Positions 37,885-46,448 of a DNA stretch of 64,000 nt are shown here, piece by piece (within the stretch, counting starts at the first letter, position 1; the number at the start of each line of letters is the position of its first letter). The notes under the pieces were generated by a model that had not been told where the DNA came from, searched no databases, and saw only the letters and a program-made list of their open reading frames with translations. A program made the translations under genes and the position numbers. Source of the DNA: Compostimonas suwonensis (GTDB lineage Bacteria; Actinomycetota; Actinomycetes; Actinomycetales; Microbacteriaceae); contig NZ_PGFB01000002.1 of assembly GCF_002797855.1 (NCBI RefSeq), forward strand, positions 496,001-560,000, written 5' to 3'.

Positions 37885-39161
37885 TGACCATCCCTTCCCT
37901 GGGAACCTCAGGCCCGTTCACCATCACGGGCGTGCGGAGAGGCGATGATCCGCGCCCGGTCGACATCGACATCGACGCAGGGCTCATCGTGGCCGTGCGC
38001 GTCTCGAGCGGCGTCGACTCGACCCCCTACGTGCTCCTGCCCGGTCTCGTCGACCTCCACACCCATCTCCGCGAGCCGGGCGGAGAGACCGCCGAGACGA
38101 TCGCGAGCGGGACGAGGGCGGCGGCGGGTGGCGGCTACACGGAGGTCTTCGCGATGCCCAACACCATTCCCGTGACCGACACCGTGGAGCGGATCGAGGA
38201 CGTGCGTCGCCGCGCACACGGCGCGAGTGCCATCGTGCATCCCGTCGCCGCCGCGACCCTCGGCCAGCAGGGAGACACGCTGGTGGATGTCGTGTCCCTC
38301 CGCTCGGCGGGCGTCACCGTCTTCTCGGACGACGGACACTGCGTCGACGACGAGGGGCTGGTGCACGATCTGCTCTCGGTGCTCGCCGAGACGGGCGGGG
38401 TCTTCGCTCAGCACGCCCAGAGCGGACGGATCGTCGGCGACGGGGTGATCAACGACCGTGTCGCAGAGTCGGCCGGATGCGCCGGATGGCCGTCCGCGGG
38501 TGAGGAGGCCGTCGTCGCCCGCGACATCGCCCTGGCACGGGCGACCGGCGGACGGCTCCACATCTGCCACGTCTCCACCCGCCGCACGGCCGACCTCATC
38601 CGCTGGGCGAAGTCCGTAGGCGCCCCCGTCACCGCCGAGGTGACCCCTCACCATCTGATGCTCACCGACGAGGATGCGGTCGCCCGTGGCCCGGCGCTCA
38701 AGGTCAACCCGCCCCTGCGCTCCCGCGACGACGTCCTGGCGATGCGAGAGGCGCTCCGCGACGGCACGATCGACGCCATCGGCACCGATCACGCCCCCCA
38801 CCCGGCGGCGGCCAAGGAGCGGCCCTGGCAGACGGCCGCATCCGGTTTGACCACGATCGAGACGGCGCTCCCGGTGGTGGCCTCCGTGCTCACCGACGCT
38901 CGCACCGGAGCCGTCGACTGGGCGCATCTGACACGGGTCATGTCGGTGACGCCCGCTCGCATCGGCGGCCTCACACATGCCGGCACGGAGTGGGAGCCCG
39001 GAGCCGCTGCGAACTTCTGCGTTGTGGAGGAGGGCGGACCGTGGCAGTTCGACGCGTCGCAGATGCTGAGCCGCTCGACCAACATGCCGTTCGACGGCCT
39101 CGCTGTTCGGCATCGGGTGGTCGCGACCGTGCTCGGGGGCCGGGTCACGCACGGTCGCTAG
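37884..39161 (+). CDS. Dihydroorotase-family cyclic amidohydrolase
   Basis: A 425-residue amidohydrolase. PGLVDLHTHLREPGGE (metal His59 and His61), MPNTIPVTDT, FAQHAQSGRI, HICHVSTRRTADLIRWAK, TAEVTPHHLMLTD, LKVNPPLR and IDAIGTDHAPHP are dihydroorotase-type signatures and fit actinobacterial PyrC better than allantoinase. The ATG at 37884 follows GGAGAGG by seven bases; GTG at 37881 is also possible. The setting without pyrB or carA, beside catabolic genes, suggests a ring-opening role in degradation and not de novo pyrimidine synthesis (inference). Confidence 0.87.
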   Translation: MTIPSLGTSGPFTITGVRRGDDPRPVDIDIDAGLIVAVRVSSGVDSTPYVLLPGLVDLHTHLREPGGETAETIASGTRAAAGGGYTEVFAMPNTIPVTDTVERIEDVRRRAHGASAIVHPVAAATLGQQGDTLVDVVSLRSAGVTVFSDDGHCVDDEGLVHDLLSVLAETGGVFAQHAQSGRIVGDGVINDRVAESAGCAGWPSAGEEAVVARDIALARATGGRLHICHVSTRRTADLIRWAKSVGAPVTAEVTPHHLMLTDEDAVARGPALKVNPPLRSRDDVLAMREALRDGTIDAIGTDHAPHPAAAKERPWQTAASGLTTIETALPVVASVLTDARTGAVDWAHLTRVMSVTPARIGGLTHAGTEWEPGAAANFCVVEEGGPWQFDASQMLSRSTNMPFDGLAVRHRVVATVLGGRVTHGR

Positions 39162-39203
39162 AGGGCCGTGCGCCGGCGGCGGATCGATGACCGTGCCACG
39201 GCC

Positions 39204-39812
39204 TCATGCGCCGGGGAAGCCGCCGCCCGCGTCCATGCCCCGCCAGACAGCCATCTCGGGTGTGGTCACGCCGAGCTGCTGCAGGGCGCGACGGCACGTG
39301 TGATCCACCATCTCGTCGAGGGATCCGGGGCGCGTGTAGAAGCTCGGGACGGGCGGGTAGATGACGGCGCCCGAATCCGCCGCCAGGGAGAGCAGCCGCA
39401 GATGGCCTCGATGAAGCGGCGTCTCGCGGACCATGAGCACAAGAGGCCGCCGCTCCTTGAGCGCGACGTCGGCGCTTCGCGAGATGAGGCCGTCCGCATA
39501 CGAGTTCGCGATGGCCGAAAGGGTCTTGATCGAGCAGGGCGCGACGATCATCCCCGCGGTGGTGAAGGAACCGCTCGAGATGGCCGCGCCCAGGTCGTCG
39601 TTGGAGTAGACGACGTCGGCCAGATCCGCGACGGCGGAAACACTCATCCCCGTCTCGGCATGAATGGTCGATCGCGAGCCCCTGCTGATGACGAGATGGA
39701 CCTCGACGTCGTCGATCTCACGGCAGATCTGCAGTGTCCGGATACCGTAGACGGCGCCCGAGGCACCCGTGATACCGACGACGACCCTCCTCCGTTGCGC
39801 AGGGAGGGTCAC
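39204..39812 (-). CDS. ubiX: Flavin prenyltransferase UbiX
   Basis: Makes prenylated FMN, the cofactor of UbiD decarboxylases. It has 202 residues with a flavoprotein fold: VVVGITGASGAVYGIRTLQ, SGSFTTAGMIVAPCSIKTLSAIANSYADGLISRSADVALKERRPLVLMVRETPLHRGHLRLL and PSFYTRPGSLDEMVDH are diagnostic. The GTG start overlaps the stop of the IclR gene (GTGA). It is divergent from its presumed client ubiD, and convergent with the dihydroorotase gene at 39161. Confidence 0.95.
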   Translation of the reverse strand: MTLPAQRRRVVVGITGASGAVYGIRTLQICREIDDVEVHLVISRGSRSTIHAETGMSVSAVADLADVVYSNDDLGAAISSGSFTTAGMIVAPCSIKTLSAIANSYADGLISRSADVALKERRPLVLMVRETPLHRGHLRLLSLAADSGAVIYPPVPSFYTRPGSLDEMVDHTCRRALQQLGVTTPEMAVWRGMDAGGGFPGA

Positions 39813-40588
39813 GCGGACGCCCCCGAGGGCGACAGTCGAGACGGCGCGCCGCCGATCGCCACGCTGATGTCCTCGGCCGCTGCGACCACCGCGCCGACGA
39901 TCTGGTGCCGCAACTGCTCCGGCTGACTGCGCTCCTGAGGAGTCGTCAGCGTGATGCCGGCGACGATCGCACCCGAGGCGTCGCGAATGGGCGCCGCCGC
40001 GGCCCAGATGTCGAAATCGAACTCGTTGTCACAGACGTCGTACCCGAACGACCGGATGTTCTCTAGATGAGCGATGACGTCGTCGACGCTCGACGGCGTC
40101 TTCGGCATGAGCTGAACGAAGGGGTGACCCTTCAAGAGAGACCTGACCGAATCGTCGTCGAAGTCGCTGTAGAGAACCCGCGCGGATGCCGCGGCGTGGA
40201 GGGGCACGGCCTGGCCGACCGACACGGAGAGGTGGAGGGGCCGACGGCTCTCGGCCAGCGCCACGCAGACGGCGCGCCCGTCGATCAGCTGCGTCAGCAT
40301 CACGGTCTCGTTGAACTTCTCGCTGAGAGCCCGCACGTTGATCTCGGCGGTGGCGGCGAGCGTCTCCCTGCGAGCGAGCGACGACATCCGTTGGAGGCGG
40401 CGTCCGGGGAAGTATTCGAGAGACACCGGATCACGCCGGATGAACTGCTCGTCGGTCAGGACTTTGAGGATGCGATGCATCGTCGCGAGCGGGTAACCGA
40501 GCTTCTCGCTCGCCACCGTCAGCGAGACTCCTTGTTGAGCCTCCACGATGAGGGCCAATGCGTTGAGTGTGCGAACGACGACGTTCAT
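39809..40588 (-). CDS. IclR-family transcriptional regulator
   Basis: A 259-residue regulator. The ATG at 40588 has a perfect GAGGAGGAAT upstream. An upstream in-frame ATG at 40699 would add 37 residues and is less likely. The N-terminal winged helix (TLNALALIVEAQQGVSLTVASEKLGYPLATMHRILKVLTDEQFIRR) precedes an IclR effector domain (LHLSVSVGQAVPLHAAASARVLYSDF, then GYDVCDNEFDFDIWAAAAPIRDASG). Its position, divergent from ubiD and overlapping ubiX, makes it the probable controller of the island. It likely binds the GGAA-N5-TTCC palindrome. Confidence 0.92.
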   Translation of the reverse strand: MNVVVRTLNALALIVEAQQGVSLTVASEKLGYPLATMHRILKVLTDEQFIRRDPVSLEYFPGRRLQRMSSLARRETLAATAEINVRALSEKFNETVMLTQLIDGRAVCVALAESRRPLHLSVSVGQAVPLHAAASARVLYSDFDDDSVRSLLKGHPFVQLMPKTPSSVDDVIAHLENIRSFGYDVCDNEFDFDIWAAAAPIRDASGAIVAGITLTTPQERSQPEQLRHQIVGAVVAAAEDISVAIGGAPSRLSPSGASA

Positions 40589-40706
40589 CGATTCCTCCTC
40601 CTGTCTTCGGGTTCGCCGCCCGAGGGAGCCGCCGAATACCACCTTACGGAAGTTTGTGCTCTGATTCGGGAACTCGGGGAACTTGGACCACTTCGTCATC
40701 CCATGC

Positions 40707-40737
40707 TTGACAAGGACGGTTGGGCCTGTGGTTTAAT
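40707..40737 (+). promoter_or_regulatory. Candidate promoter for the ubiD operon
   Basis: TTGACA (40707-40712) and TTTAAT (40732-40737) are separated by 19 bases, longer than the ideal 17. The stretch is AT-rich against the genome background. The operator at 40752 would then be just downstream of the start site, fitting a repressor roadblock. A second -10-like TTATAC at 40746 cannot be excluded. Confidence 0.4.
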
Positions 40738-40751
40738 TACTTCAATTATAC

Positions 40752-40774
40752 GGAAATGACTTCCATAATACGAA
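40752..40774 (+). promoter_or_regulatory. Operator candidate upstream of ubiD
   Basis: Palindrome GGAA-N5-TTCC (GGAAATGACTTCC) followed by two bases and AATACGAA, ending 11 bases before the ubiD ATG. The same 23-base element, 20 of 23 identical and in the same orientation relative to the gene, lies before the ABC-transporter gene at 52354. An IclR-type site is the best reading. Confidence 0.7.
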
Positions 40775-40785
40775 TGTGAGATTCG

Positions 40786-42213
40786 ATGAGGACAACCGCC
40801 TGGCACGATCTGCGTCAATTCCTCGACGCGCTGGAGCTTCGCGGTGATCTGCTCCGCATCTCCGATCCGGTCGACTGGGAGTACCAGGCTGTCGGCCTCA
40901 CCCGGCAGAGCTCCGACATCGAGGGTCCCGCACTGCTGTTCGAGAACATGCGGGACAGCTCGTTCTCCTGCCTCAGCGGGCTCTTCGGCGCATCTCGTCG
41001 AGTGGCGCTGGCACTCGGCCAGGACTACGACTACCTCCTGCGCCATTTCGGCGAGTTGGAGAGCAAGCTCATCGAGCCCGAGCTGACGACCTCCCCGGCG
41101 CCCTGCCAGGAGATCGTTCTCACGGGTGAGGACATCGACATCCTGTCCCTCCCGCTCCTGCGCCATTTCGAGCTCGACGGCGGCCGCTATCTCACGGCGG
41201 GCCTCCAGGTCGCGCACGATCCCGACACCGGCGTGGGCAACGTGTCGATCCATCGCCAGCTGCCGCTCGACCGCAACCACCTGACCGTCTTCGCACCGCT
41301 CGGCCGTCATCTGCGAACGATCATCGAGCGCTGGCACGAACGTGGCGAGCGAGCCGAGATCGCCGTCGTGATCGGGGCCGATCCCGTGACGCAGATCGCG
41401 TCGCAGGCCCGAGCGCCGTACGGTGTCGACGAGTTCGCCATCGCCGGAGGCATGCGCGGCGAGGCTCTCGAGATGGTGCGATGCACCACCATCGATGTGA
41501 GAGTGCCCGCGACGGCCGAGATCGTCATCGAAGGCTTCATCGTTCCGGGGCGTCTGGAAGACGACGGCCCCTTCGGCGAGTACCCCGGCACATACAGTGA
41601 GGCGAAGCCGGCCCCGGTCATGGAGATCACCGCCATCACCCACCGCAGGGGTGCGATCTACCAGAACACTCTCACCGGCACGCCGATGACCGAGAACCAT
41701 TGGATGATGCAGCCGAGCGCGACGGCCCTCGCCTACCGCGAGGCGCTGAGGATCACGCCGGAGATCAGGTCCGTGCACATCACCCCGGGAGGGGCATCCC
41801 GCCATCACGTGATCGTCTCCCTCAAGAAACGGCATCCCGCGGAGCCTCGCAACGTCATGCTCGGACTCATGGCCAGCACGCTGGGCGCGAAGCTCGTCGT
41901 CGTCGTCGATGACGACATCGACCCCTACGACCTGCAGCAGGTCGAATGGGCGGTCAACACTCGTATGCAGCCCGACCGCGACGTCGTCGTCGTGCCCGGT
42001 CTCTACAGCCCGACCCTCGACCCGTCGGCGCCGGCGGCCCGCACCAGCGCCAAGATGGGCATCGATGCGACCGCCCCTCTGGGGCACGAACGCCGGATGT
42101 ACGAGCCCCCTCGGATCATCGGCGACGACGGCTGGTCGCTGCGAGCATTGCTGGACGACTCGGACTGGTCCGTCTCGCACGGTGCCGCATACCTCGACGG
42201 ACCCCGCGCCTGA
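40786..42213 (+). CDS. UbiD-family prFMN-dependent (de)carboxylase
   Basis: A 475-residue decarboxylase. It has the prFMN site strand GVGNVSIHRQLPL (Arg157), the NHLTVFAPLGRH segment, and RLEDDGPFGEYPGTY (Asp260 and Glu265), the acidic pair of the family. QNTLTGTPMTENHW and NVMLGLMASTLGAKLVVVVDDDIDPYDLQQVEWAVNTRMQPDRD are also typical. It is shorter than fungal Fdc1 and similar to bacterial aryl decarboxylases. The substrate is an alpha,beta-unsaturated, aromatic or heteroaromatic acid; the pyrimidine-type neighbours suggest a heteroaromatic one (inference). Confidence 0.94.
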   Translation: MRTTAWHDLRQFLDALELRGDLLRISDPVDWEYQAVGLTRQSSDIEGPALLFENMRDSSFSCLSGLFGASRRVALALGQDYDYLLRHFGELESKLIEPELTTSPAPCQEIVLTGEDIDILSLPLLRHFELDGGRYLTAGLQVAHDPDTGVGNVSIHRQLPLDRNHLTVFAPLGRHLRTIIERWHERGERAEIAVVIGADPVTQIASQARAPYGVDEFAIAGGMRGEALEMVRCTTIDVRVPATAEIVIEGFIVPGRLEDDGPFGEYPGTYSEAKPAPVMEITAITHRRGAIYQNTLTGTPMTENHWMMQPSATALAYREALRITPEIRSVHITPGGASRHHVIVSLKKRHPAEPRNVMLGLMASTLGAKLVVVVDDDIDPYDLQQVEWAVNTRMQPDRDVVVVPGLYSPTLDPSAPAARTSAKMGIDATAPLGHERRMYEPPRIIGDDGWSLRALLDDSDWSVSHGAAYLDGPRA

Positions 42214-42242
42214 GCGCGGCGACGGCTTCTGGAGATCACCGC

Positions 42243-43031
42243 ATGAACCAAGCACCATATGGCTGGCACGCCCGCATCGGGCTGATCCTGCCCTCCGACA
42301 ACGTGCTCATGGAGCCGGAGCTGAATGAGCTGGGCCTGCCGGGGGTGAGCTTCCACGTCTTGCGCCTGACCGCGACCGACCCCGAGGAGATGCGTCGTCA
42401 GGCGATCGAGCTCGCGGGGTCGATCACCGAGATGGGACTCGATGTGGTCGTCTACGCCTGCGCCGAGACGAGCTTCAACGGCGGCCGGACCTCGCGTGCA
42501 TCCCTGTCCGCTCTCATCGCCGAGGAATGCGGGCTTCCGGTGATCACGGCGACCGAGGCCCTGCTCAGAGCGTGCGAGAGCATGGAGCTTGTGCAGGTAG
42601 CCGTGGTCTCGCCGTACTCCGTGCGTTCCGGAACGGATCTGGAGGACGTCCTCGCCGAGAACGGGTTGACCGTGGTGGCGGCCACCCATCGCGACTTCAG
42701 CCTGGAGACGGACGACCCGCGGGTCTGGTTCCTGACCAACCGCCAGGCCCCGGCCGAGGTCCACGCCATGGCGAGGCAGCTCGCCCACGGCGATGCCGAC
42801 GCCGTGCTCATCGTGTCGACGAATCTGGCCACCCTGCGCATCCTCAGTCCGCTCGAAGAGGAGCTGGGGAAGCCGGTGCTCAGCAGCAACCAGGCGATCG
42901 TGTGGTGGTGTCTCCGGCGTCTCGGCCTGTCCATCGATCTGAGTGCGCTCGGACGACTCGCCGACGCCGACATACCGGAGGCGCCGGGATCCCGAGTGGC
43001 CAGGCTCACCACGACCGGATCGACGGAGTGA
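42243..43031 (+). CDS. Maleate isomerase/arylmalonate decarboxylase-family protein
   Basis: A 262-residue Asp/Glu-racemase-superfamily protein; GGAG precedes its ATG. The N-terminus GLILPSDNVLMEPELNEL matches the maleate isomerase NxxxExE pattern. The first catalytic Cys is Cys73 (VVVYACAETSF). The position of the second Cys (usually SCTNLR) is Ser192 (IVSTNLATL). Maleate isomerases and hydantoin racemases need both; arylmalonate decarboxylases keep only the second. This one keeps only the first, so its chemistry is uncertain. Its stop overlaps the SDR GTG. Confidence 0.85.
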   Translation: MNQAPYGWHARIGLILPSDNVLMEPELNELGLPGVSFHVLRLTATDPEEMRRQAIELAGSITEMGLDVVVYACAETSFNGGRTSRASLSALIAEECGLPVITATEALLRACESMELVQVAVVSPYSVRSGTDLEDVLAENGLTVVAATHRDFSLETDDPRVWFLTNRQAPAEVHAMARQLAHGDADAVLIVSTNLATLRILSPLEEELGKPVLSSNQAIVWWCLRRLGLSIDLSALGRLADADIPEAPGSRVARLTTTGSTE

Positions 43032-43777
43032 GACTTCAGGGACGCGCGGCCCTCGTGACCGGAGCCGGAGGCGGCCTCGGCAGCGCGATCGCGACGGGAC
43101 TCGCGCAGGAGGGGGCGAGCGTCGCGCTGCACGACCGCAGACGCGACGACGTCGAGGAGCTGTACGATGCCATCCGGCGCGAGGGCGGGGATGCCGAGAT
43201 CGTGACAGGCGACATCGCAGCACCCGGTGGAGCGCGGTCCATCGTCGGTCAGGCGGTGAAAGCGCTGGGCGGCCTCGACCTCCTGGTCAACAACGCCGGG
43301 ATCATGAGCACGACCGCCTTCCTCGACCTCTCGGAGGACGAGTGGCGGAACGTCATCGACGTCAATCTGACCGGGTATTTCCTGGTCGGGCAGGCCGCCG
43401 CACGCCACATGGTGGCCCACCACGGCGGAGCCATCGTCAATGTGTCGTCGACACGACAGGTGCAGTCGTGGCCGGGAAGTCTGGCATACGCGTCATCGAA
43501 GGGCGGGATCGCCGCGCTCACGCGCTCGATGGCGCTCGAGCTCGCGCCCCACGGAGTGCGTGTCAACAGCATCGCGCCCGGCACCTTCGTGACCGATCTC
43601 AATCGGGAGTACGTGACGGCGCCGGAGTTCAGACGGAAACGGACGGCATCCATTCCGGCCGGCCGCTACGGCGAGACCTCCGAGGTGGTGGGCGCCGTCG
43701 TCTTCCTCGCCTCGGACGAGGCTTCCTTCGTCGTGGGAGCCTCTCTCATGATCGATGGAGGGCAGACCCTGTGGTGA
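43028..43777 (+). CDS. Short-chain dehydrogenase/reductase
   Basis: A 249-residue classical SDR. VTGAGGGLGSAIATGLA is the nucleotide-binding motif, LVNNAGIMSTT the NNAG motif, and Ser (IVNVSSTRQV), YASSKGG (Tyr/Lys) the catalytic triad. FVVGASLMIDGGQTLW closes the fold. The GTG overlaps the previous stop (GTGA). It would oxidise or reduce an alcohol/ketone intermediate in unit C. Confidence 0.93.
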   Translation: MRLQGRAALVTGAGGGLGSAIATGLAQEGASVALHDRRRDDVEELYDAIRREGGDAEIVTGDIAAPGGARSIVGQAVKALGGLDLLVNNAGIMSTTAFLDLSEDEWRNVIDVNLTGYFLVGQAAARHMVAHHGGAIVNVSSTRQVQSWPGSLAYASSKGGIAALTRSMALELAPHGVRVNSIAPGTFVTDLNREYVTAPEFRRKRTASIPAGRYGETSEVVGAVVFLASDEASFVVGASLMIDGGQTLW

Positions 43778-43817
43778 TGAACGCGATCGGAGCCGGACGA
43801 ACGAGAGGAGCTCCATC

Positions 43818-44795
43818 GTGCTGCTGATCGACGCCACCGAGGTGGAACGGCTCTACGGCATGTCGCAGGCCTTCGAGTCGGTGGCCGAGGCCGCGATAGC
43901 GCAGACGCGCGGAACGACGGATGTACCCGCCCGCGCCGGATTCCGGGTTCCCGGCGCCGACGCCGAGGTGCTCGTTATGCCGGGCGTCGTCGACGGGACG
44001 ACTTTCGGCTCGAAGATCTGGTACTCCTCCGGCGGCGACTCCCTCCCCTCCTCCGCCGCCCTGATCGTGCTCGTCGACCCCGAACTGGGCGAGGTCGTCA
44101 TGGACGGCAGCGTCATCACCGATCTCCGCACGGGCGCCATGACGGGTCTGGCGGCCGCCCGGCTGGCTCCGCCCGCCACCTCCGTCGCGGCGATCATCGG
44201 GGCCGGCGCGCAGGCTCGAACCCAGGCGCTCGCACTCGTACACGCCCTCGACACGCTCACGACGATCCGAATCGCCTCCAGGAACCCGGACCGCCGGAAC
44301 GATTTCGCCTCCGCGCTGCGCCGAGAGATCTCCATCGCGCACCCGAGCCGGGACGTCGAGGTCATCGCCGTCGACTCGGTGCGATCGGCCTGCGCGGGCG
44401 CAGGGGTCGTCGTCGCCGCGACGACATCAGCCACTCCTGTCATCATGGACGACTGGATCGGGCCCGACGTCCTCGTCTGCGGTGTCGGCAGCCACACCCC
44501 CGACGCGGCGGAGATCGAGATGCCGATCGTCGCACGAGCGAAGCGGGTCGTCGTCGACACCGTCGTCGGCGCTCTGCACGCCGCAGACATCACCGCCGCC
44601 CTCGAGAGCGGGAGCCTGGCTCGGACGAGCATCATCGAGCTCGGCGAGCTGCTCCAGGAGCCGGCCGGCACCGGCGCCGGCGGGATCAACGTGTTCAAAA
44701 GCGTGGGATTCGCGGCGGCGGACATCTACTCGGCACGCTCGGTGGCCCGCGCAGCGGTTGCGCGCGGAACCCGGACGTTCGACATCCACGGCTGA
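43818..44795 (+). CDS. Ornithine cyclodeaminase/mu-crystallin family protein
   Basis: A 325-residue NAD(P)-dependent protein; GTG at 43818 follows GAGAGGAG. GFRVPGADAEVLVMPGVVDG, GSKIWYSSGGDSLPSSAALIVLVD, SVITDLRTGAMTGLAA and SVAAIIGAGAQARTQALAL (Rossmann) are the family pattern. NVFKSVGFAAADIYSA is the characteristic C-terminus. Members are cyclodeaminases, ketimine reductases or alanine dehydrogenases, so an imine or amino-acid step is implied without identifying it. Confidence 0.9.
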   Translation: MLLIDATEVERLYGMSQAFESVAEAAIAQTRGTTDVPARAGFRVPGADAEVLVMPGVVDGTTFGSKIWYSSGGDSLPSSAALIVLVDPELGEVVMDGSVITDLRTGAMTGLAAARLAPPATSVAAIIGAGAQARTQALALVHALDTLTTIRIASRNPDRRNDFASALRREISIAHPSRDVEVIAVDSVRSACAGAGVVVAATTSATPVIMDDWIGPDVLVCGVGSHTPDAAEIEMPIVARAKRVVVDTVVGALHAADITAALESGSLARTSIIELGELLQEPAGTGAGGINVFKSVGFAAADIYSARSVARAAVARGTRTFDIHG

Positions 44796-44828
44796 ACTCC
44801 GTCAGCCGACGACCTGGAAAGGACAGCA

Positions 44829-46361
44829 ATGACGTCACCTCAGCACGAAGGCCACCGACGCCTTCTGATCGCCAACGGCTCCATCCTGCGGGGGGTCGGC
44901 GTCGACGATGTCCCCGAGATCGCAGACGTTCTCATCGTCGACGGCGTCATCACCGAGATCGGCACCGACCTCGTCGCCGTTCGCGATGAGGCCACCGAGA
45001 TCCTCGACGCGACCGACAAGCTCGTGATCCCCGGAATGATCAACTCCCACTACCACTCGCACGACACCCTCGCGAAGGGAACCCTGGAGGAGGAGCCTCT
45101 CGAGTACTGGCGCCTGATGGCTCTGCCTCCGCAATACCCGAAGCGCTCCCGCGAGGAGGTGAAGGCGCGCACGCTTCTCGGCGCCTACGAATGCCTCCGC
45201 TCGGGCATGACGACCGTGCAGGACATGGTCACCCTGTTCCCCTTCGATCCCGAACATCTCGAAGCCGTTGTGGAGGCCTACGAGGAGATCGGGATCCGCG
45301 CGGTCGTCGGGCTCCAGTACGCCGACAAGAAGGGCATCTCCACAATCCCCTTCTGGGAGGACGTCTTCCCCGAGGAGTTGCACGGCTCGCTCTCCACCGC
45401 CGCAGAGCCCGACGCCGACATCGACCAGCTGTCGTATCTGGAGGAGCACTATCTGCAGGGTCCGGCGCGCGAGCGCGTCACCTGGGCGCTCGGCCCGTCG
45501 GCCCCGGAGCGCTGCTCGACCGGGCTTCTCCAGCGCACGATGGCGCTCGCGGAGAAGTACGACCTGCAGATCTTCACCCATATCTACGAGTCCAAGGGCA
45601 TGGCCCTGCAGGCCAGACGCGAGTACCCCCAATACGCGGGCTCGCTCATCCGCCGGCTGCAGGAGGAGGGCATGATCGGTCCTCGGGTCAACCTCGCCCA
45701 CAGCGTGTGGCTCCTCCCCGACGAGATCGAACTGCTCGCGGAGACGGGAACGAACGTCGTGCTCAACCCGCTCAGCAACCTCAAGCTCAAAAGCGGGATC
45801 CCGCCCATCCACGCGCTCGAGGAGGCCGGAGTGAGCTTCGGGCTCGGCTGTGACAACTGCTCGTGCAGCGATGCCCAGAACATGTTCCAGGCCATGAAGC
45901 TCTTCGCCTTGGTCGCCGCGATCAGCAATCCGGATCCCGGACCCAACCAGGCCGATCGCGCGTTCCATGCGGCGACGGCCGGAGGCGCCCACGCGCTCGA
46001 CCGCGAGGAGGACCTCGGTCGTCTGGCGCCGGGCTACCGCGGCGACGTCGTGCTGATGGATCTGACCGATCCGACCTTCGTGCCGCTCAACAGCGCCGTG
46101 CGCCAACTCGTCTACACGGAGTCGGGCCGCGGCGTCACCGACGTCGTCGTCGACGGACGGATCGTGATCAGAGCCGGAGTGCTCCAGACGATCGACCCGG
46201 CGGATCTGCTCGCCCGGATCGCCTCGGTCGTCCCGGAGTTCCAGAAGGATTTCGAGCAGGTGAAGAAACGCGCGGACGGGCTGAGCGGATATCTGCTCGA
46301 GGCCCACCACCGCACCTGGGCTGAGGACGTCGGAGCGAACCGCCTCTTCACAGGGCGATGA
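44829..46361 (+). CDS. Amidohydrolase of the AtzB/TrzN/SAH-deaminase group
   Basis: A 510-residue metal-dependent hydrolase. NSHYHSHDTLAKG gives the HxH motif (replacing the more common NxHxH context), IFTHIYESKGMA the third His, NLAHSVWLLPDEIELL the fourth and LGCDNCSCSDAQNMF the metal Asp. Such enzymes deaminate or dehalogenate N-heterocycles. SLSTAAEPDADIDQLSYLEE is an extra acidic insert. Last gene of unit C; a 50-base perfect palindrome follows five bases after its stop. Confidence 0.88.
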   Translation: MTSPQHEGHRRLLIANGSILRGVGVDDVPEIADVLIVDGVITEIGTDLVAVRDEATEILDATDKLVIPGMINSHYHSHDTLAKGTLEEEPLEYWRLMALPPQYPKRSREEVKARTLLGAYECLRSGMTTVQDMVTLFPFDPEHLEAVVEAYEEIGIRAVVGLQYADKKGISTIPFWEDVFPEELHGSLSTAAEPDADIDQLSYLEEHYLQGPARERVTWALGPSAPERCSTGLLQRTMALAEKYDLQIFTHIYESKGMALQARREYPQYAGSLIRRLQEEGMIGPRVNLAHSVWLLPDEIELLAETGTNVVLNPLSNLKLKSGIPPIHALEEAGVSFGLGCDNCSCSDAQNMFQAMKLFALVAAISNPDPGPNQADRAFHAATAGGAHALDREEDLGRLAPGYRGDVVLMDLTDPTFVPLNSAVRQLVYTESGRGVTDVVVDGRIVIRAGVLQTIDPADLLARIASVVPEFQKDFEQVKKRADGLSGYLLEAHHRTWAEDVGANRLFTGR

Positions 46362-46365
46362 ACGT

Positions 46366-46415
46366 CGATGCGGGTCGTGCGCTGGATCGATCGATCCAGC
46401 GCACGACCCGCATCG
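46366..46415. terminator. Perfect 50-bp palindrome between convergent units C and D
   Basis: Two 25-base arms with no spacer (starting CGATGCGGGTCGTGCGCTGG, ending CCAGCGCACGACCCGCATCG) form an exact palindrome between the convergent stops at 46361 and 46449. The centre is GATCGATCGATC. No long U-run follows. A bidirectional terminator is the simplest reading; a dyad protein-binding site is the alternative. Confidence 0.7.
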
Positions 46416-46448
46416 GCCGAGACCTGCCTCCTCTGAGCCGGTGGCGGA

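Noticed and set aside
37884-39161. Allantoinase (AllB) as the primary call
   Set aside because: Motifs FAQHAQ, TAEVTPHHLMLTD and GTDHAPH fit dihydroorotase better; left as alternative in the context of the allantoate-type amidase.
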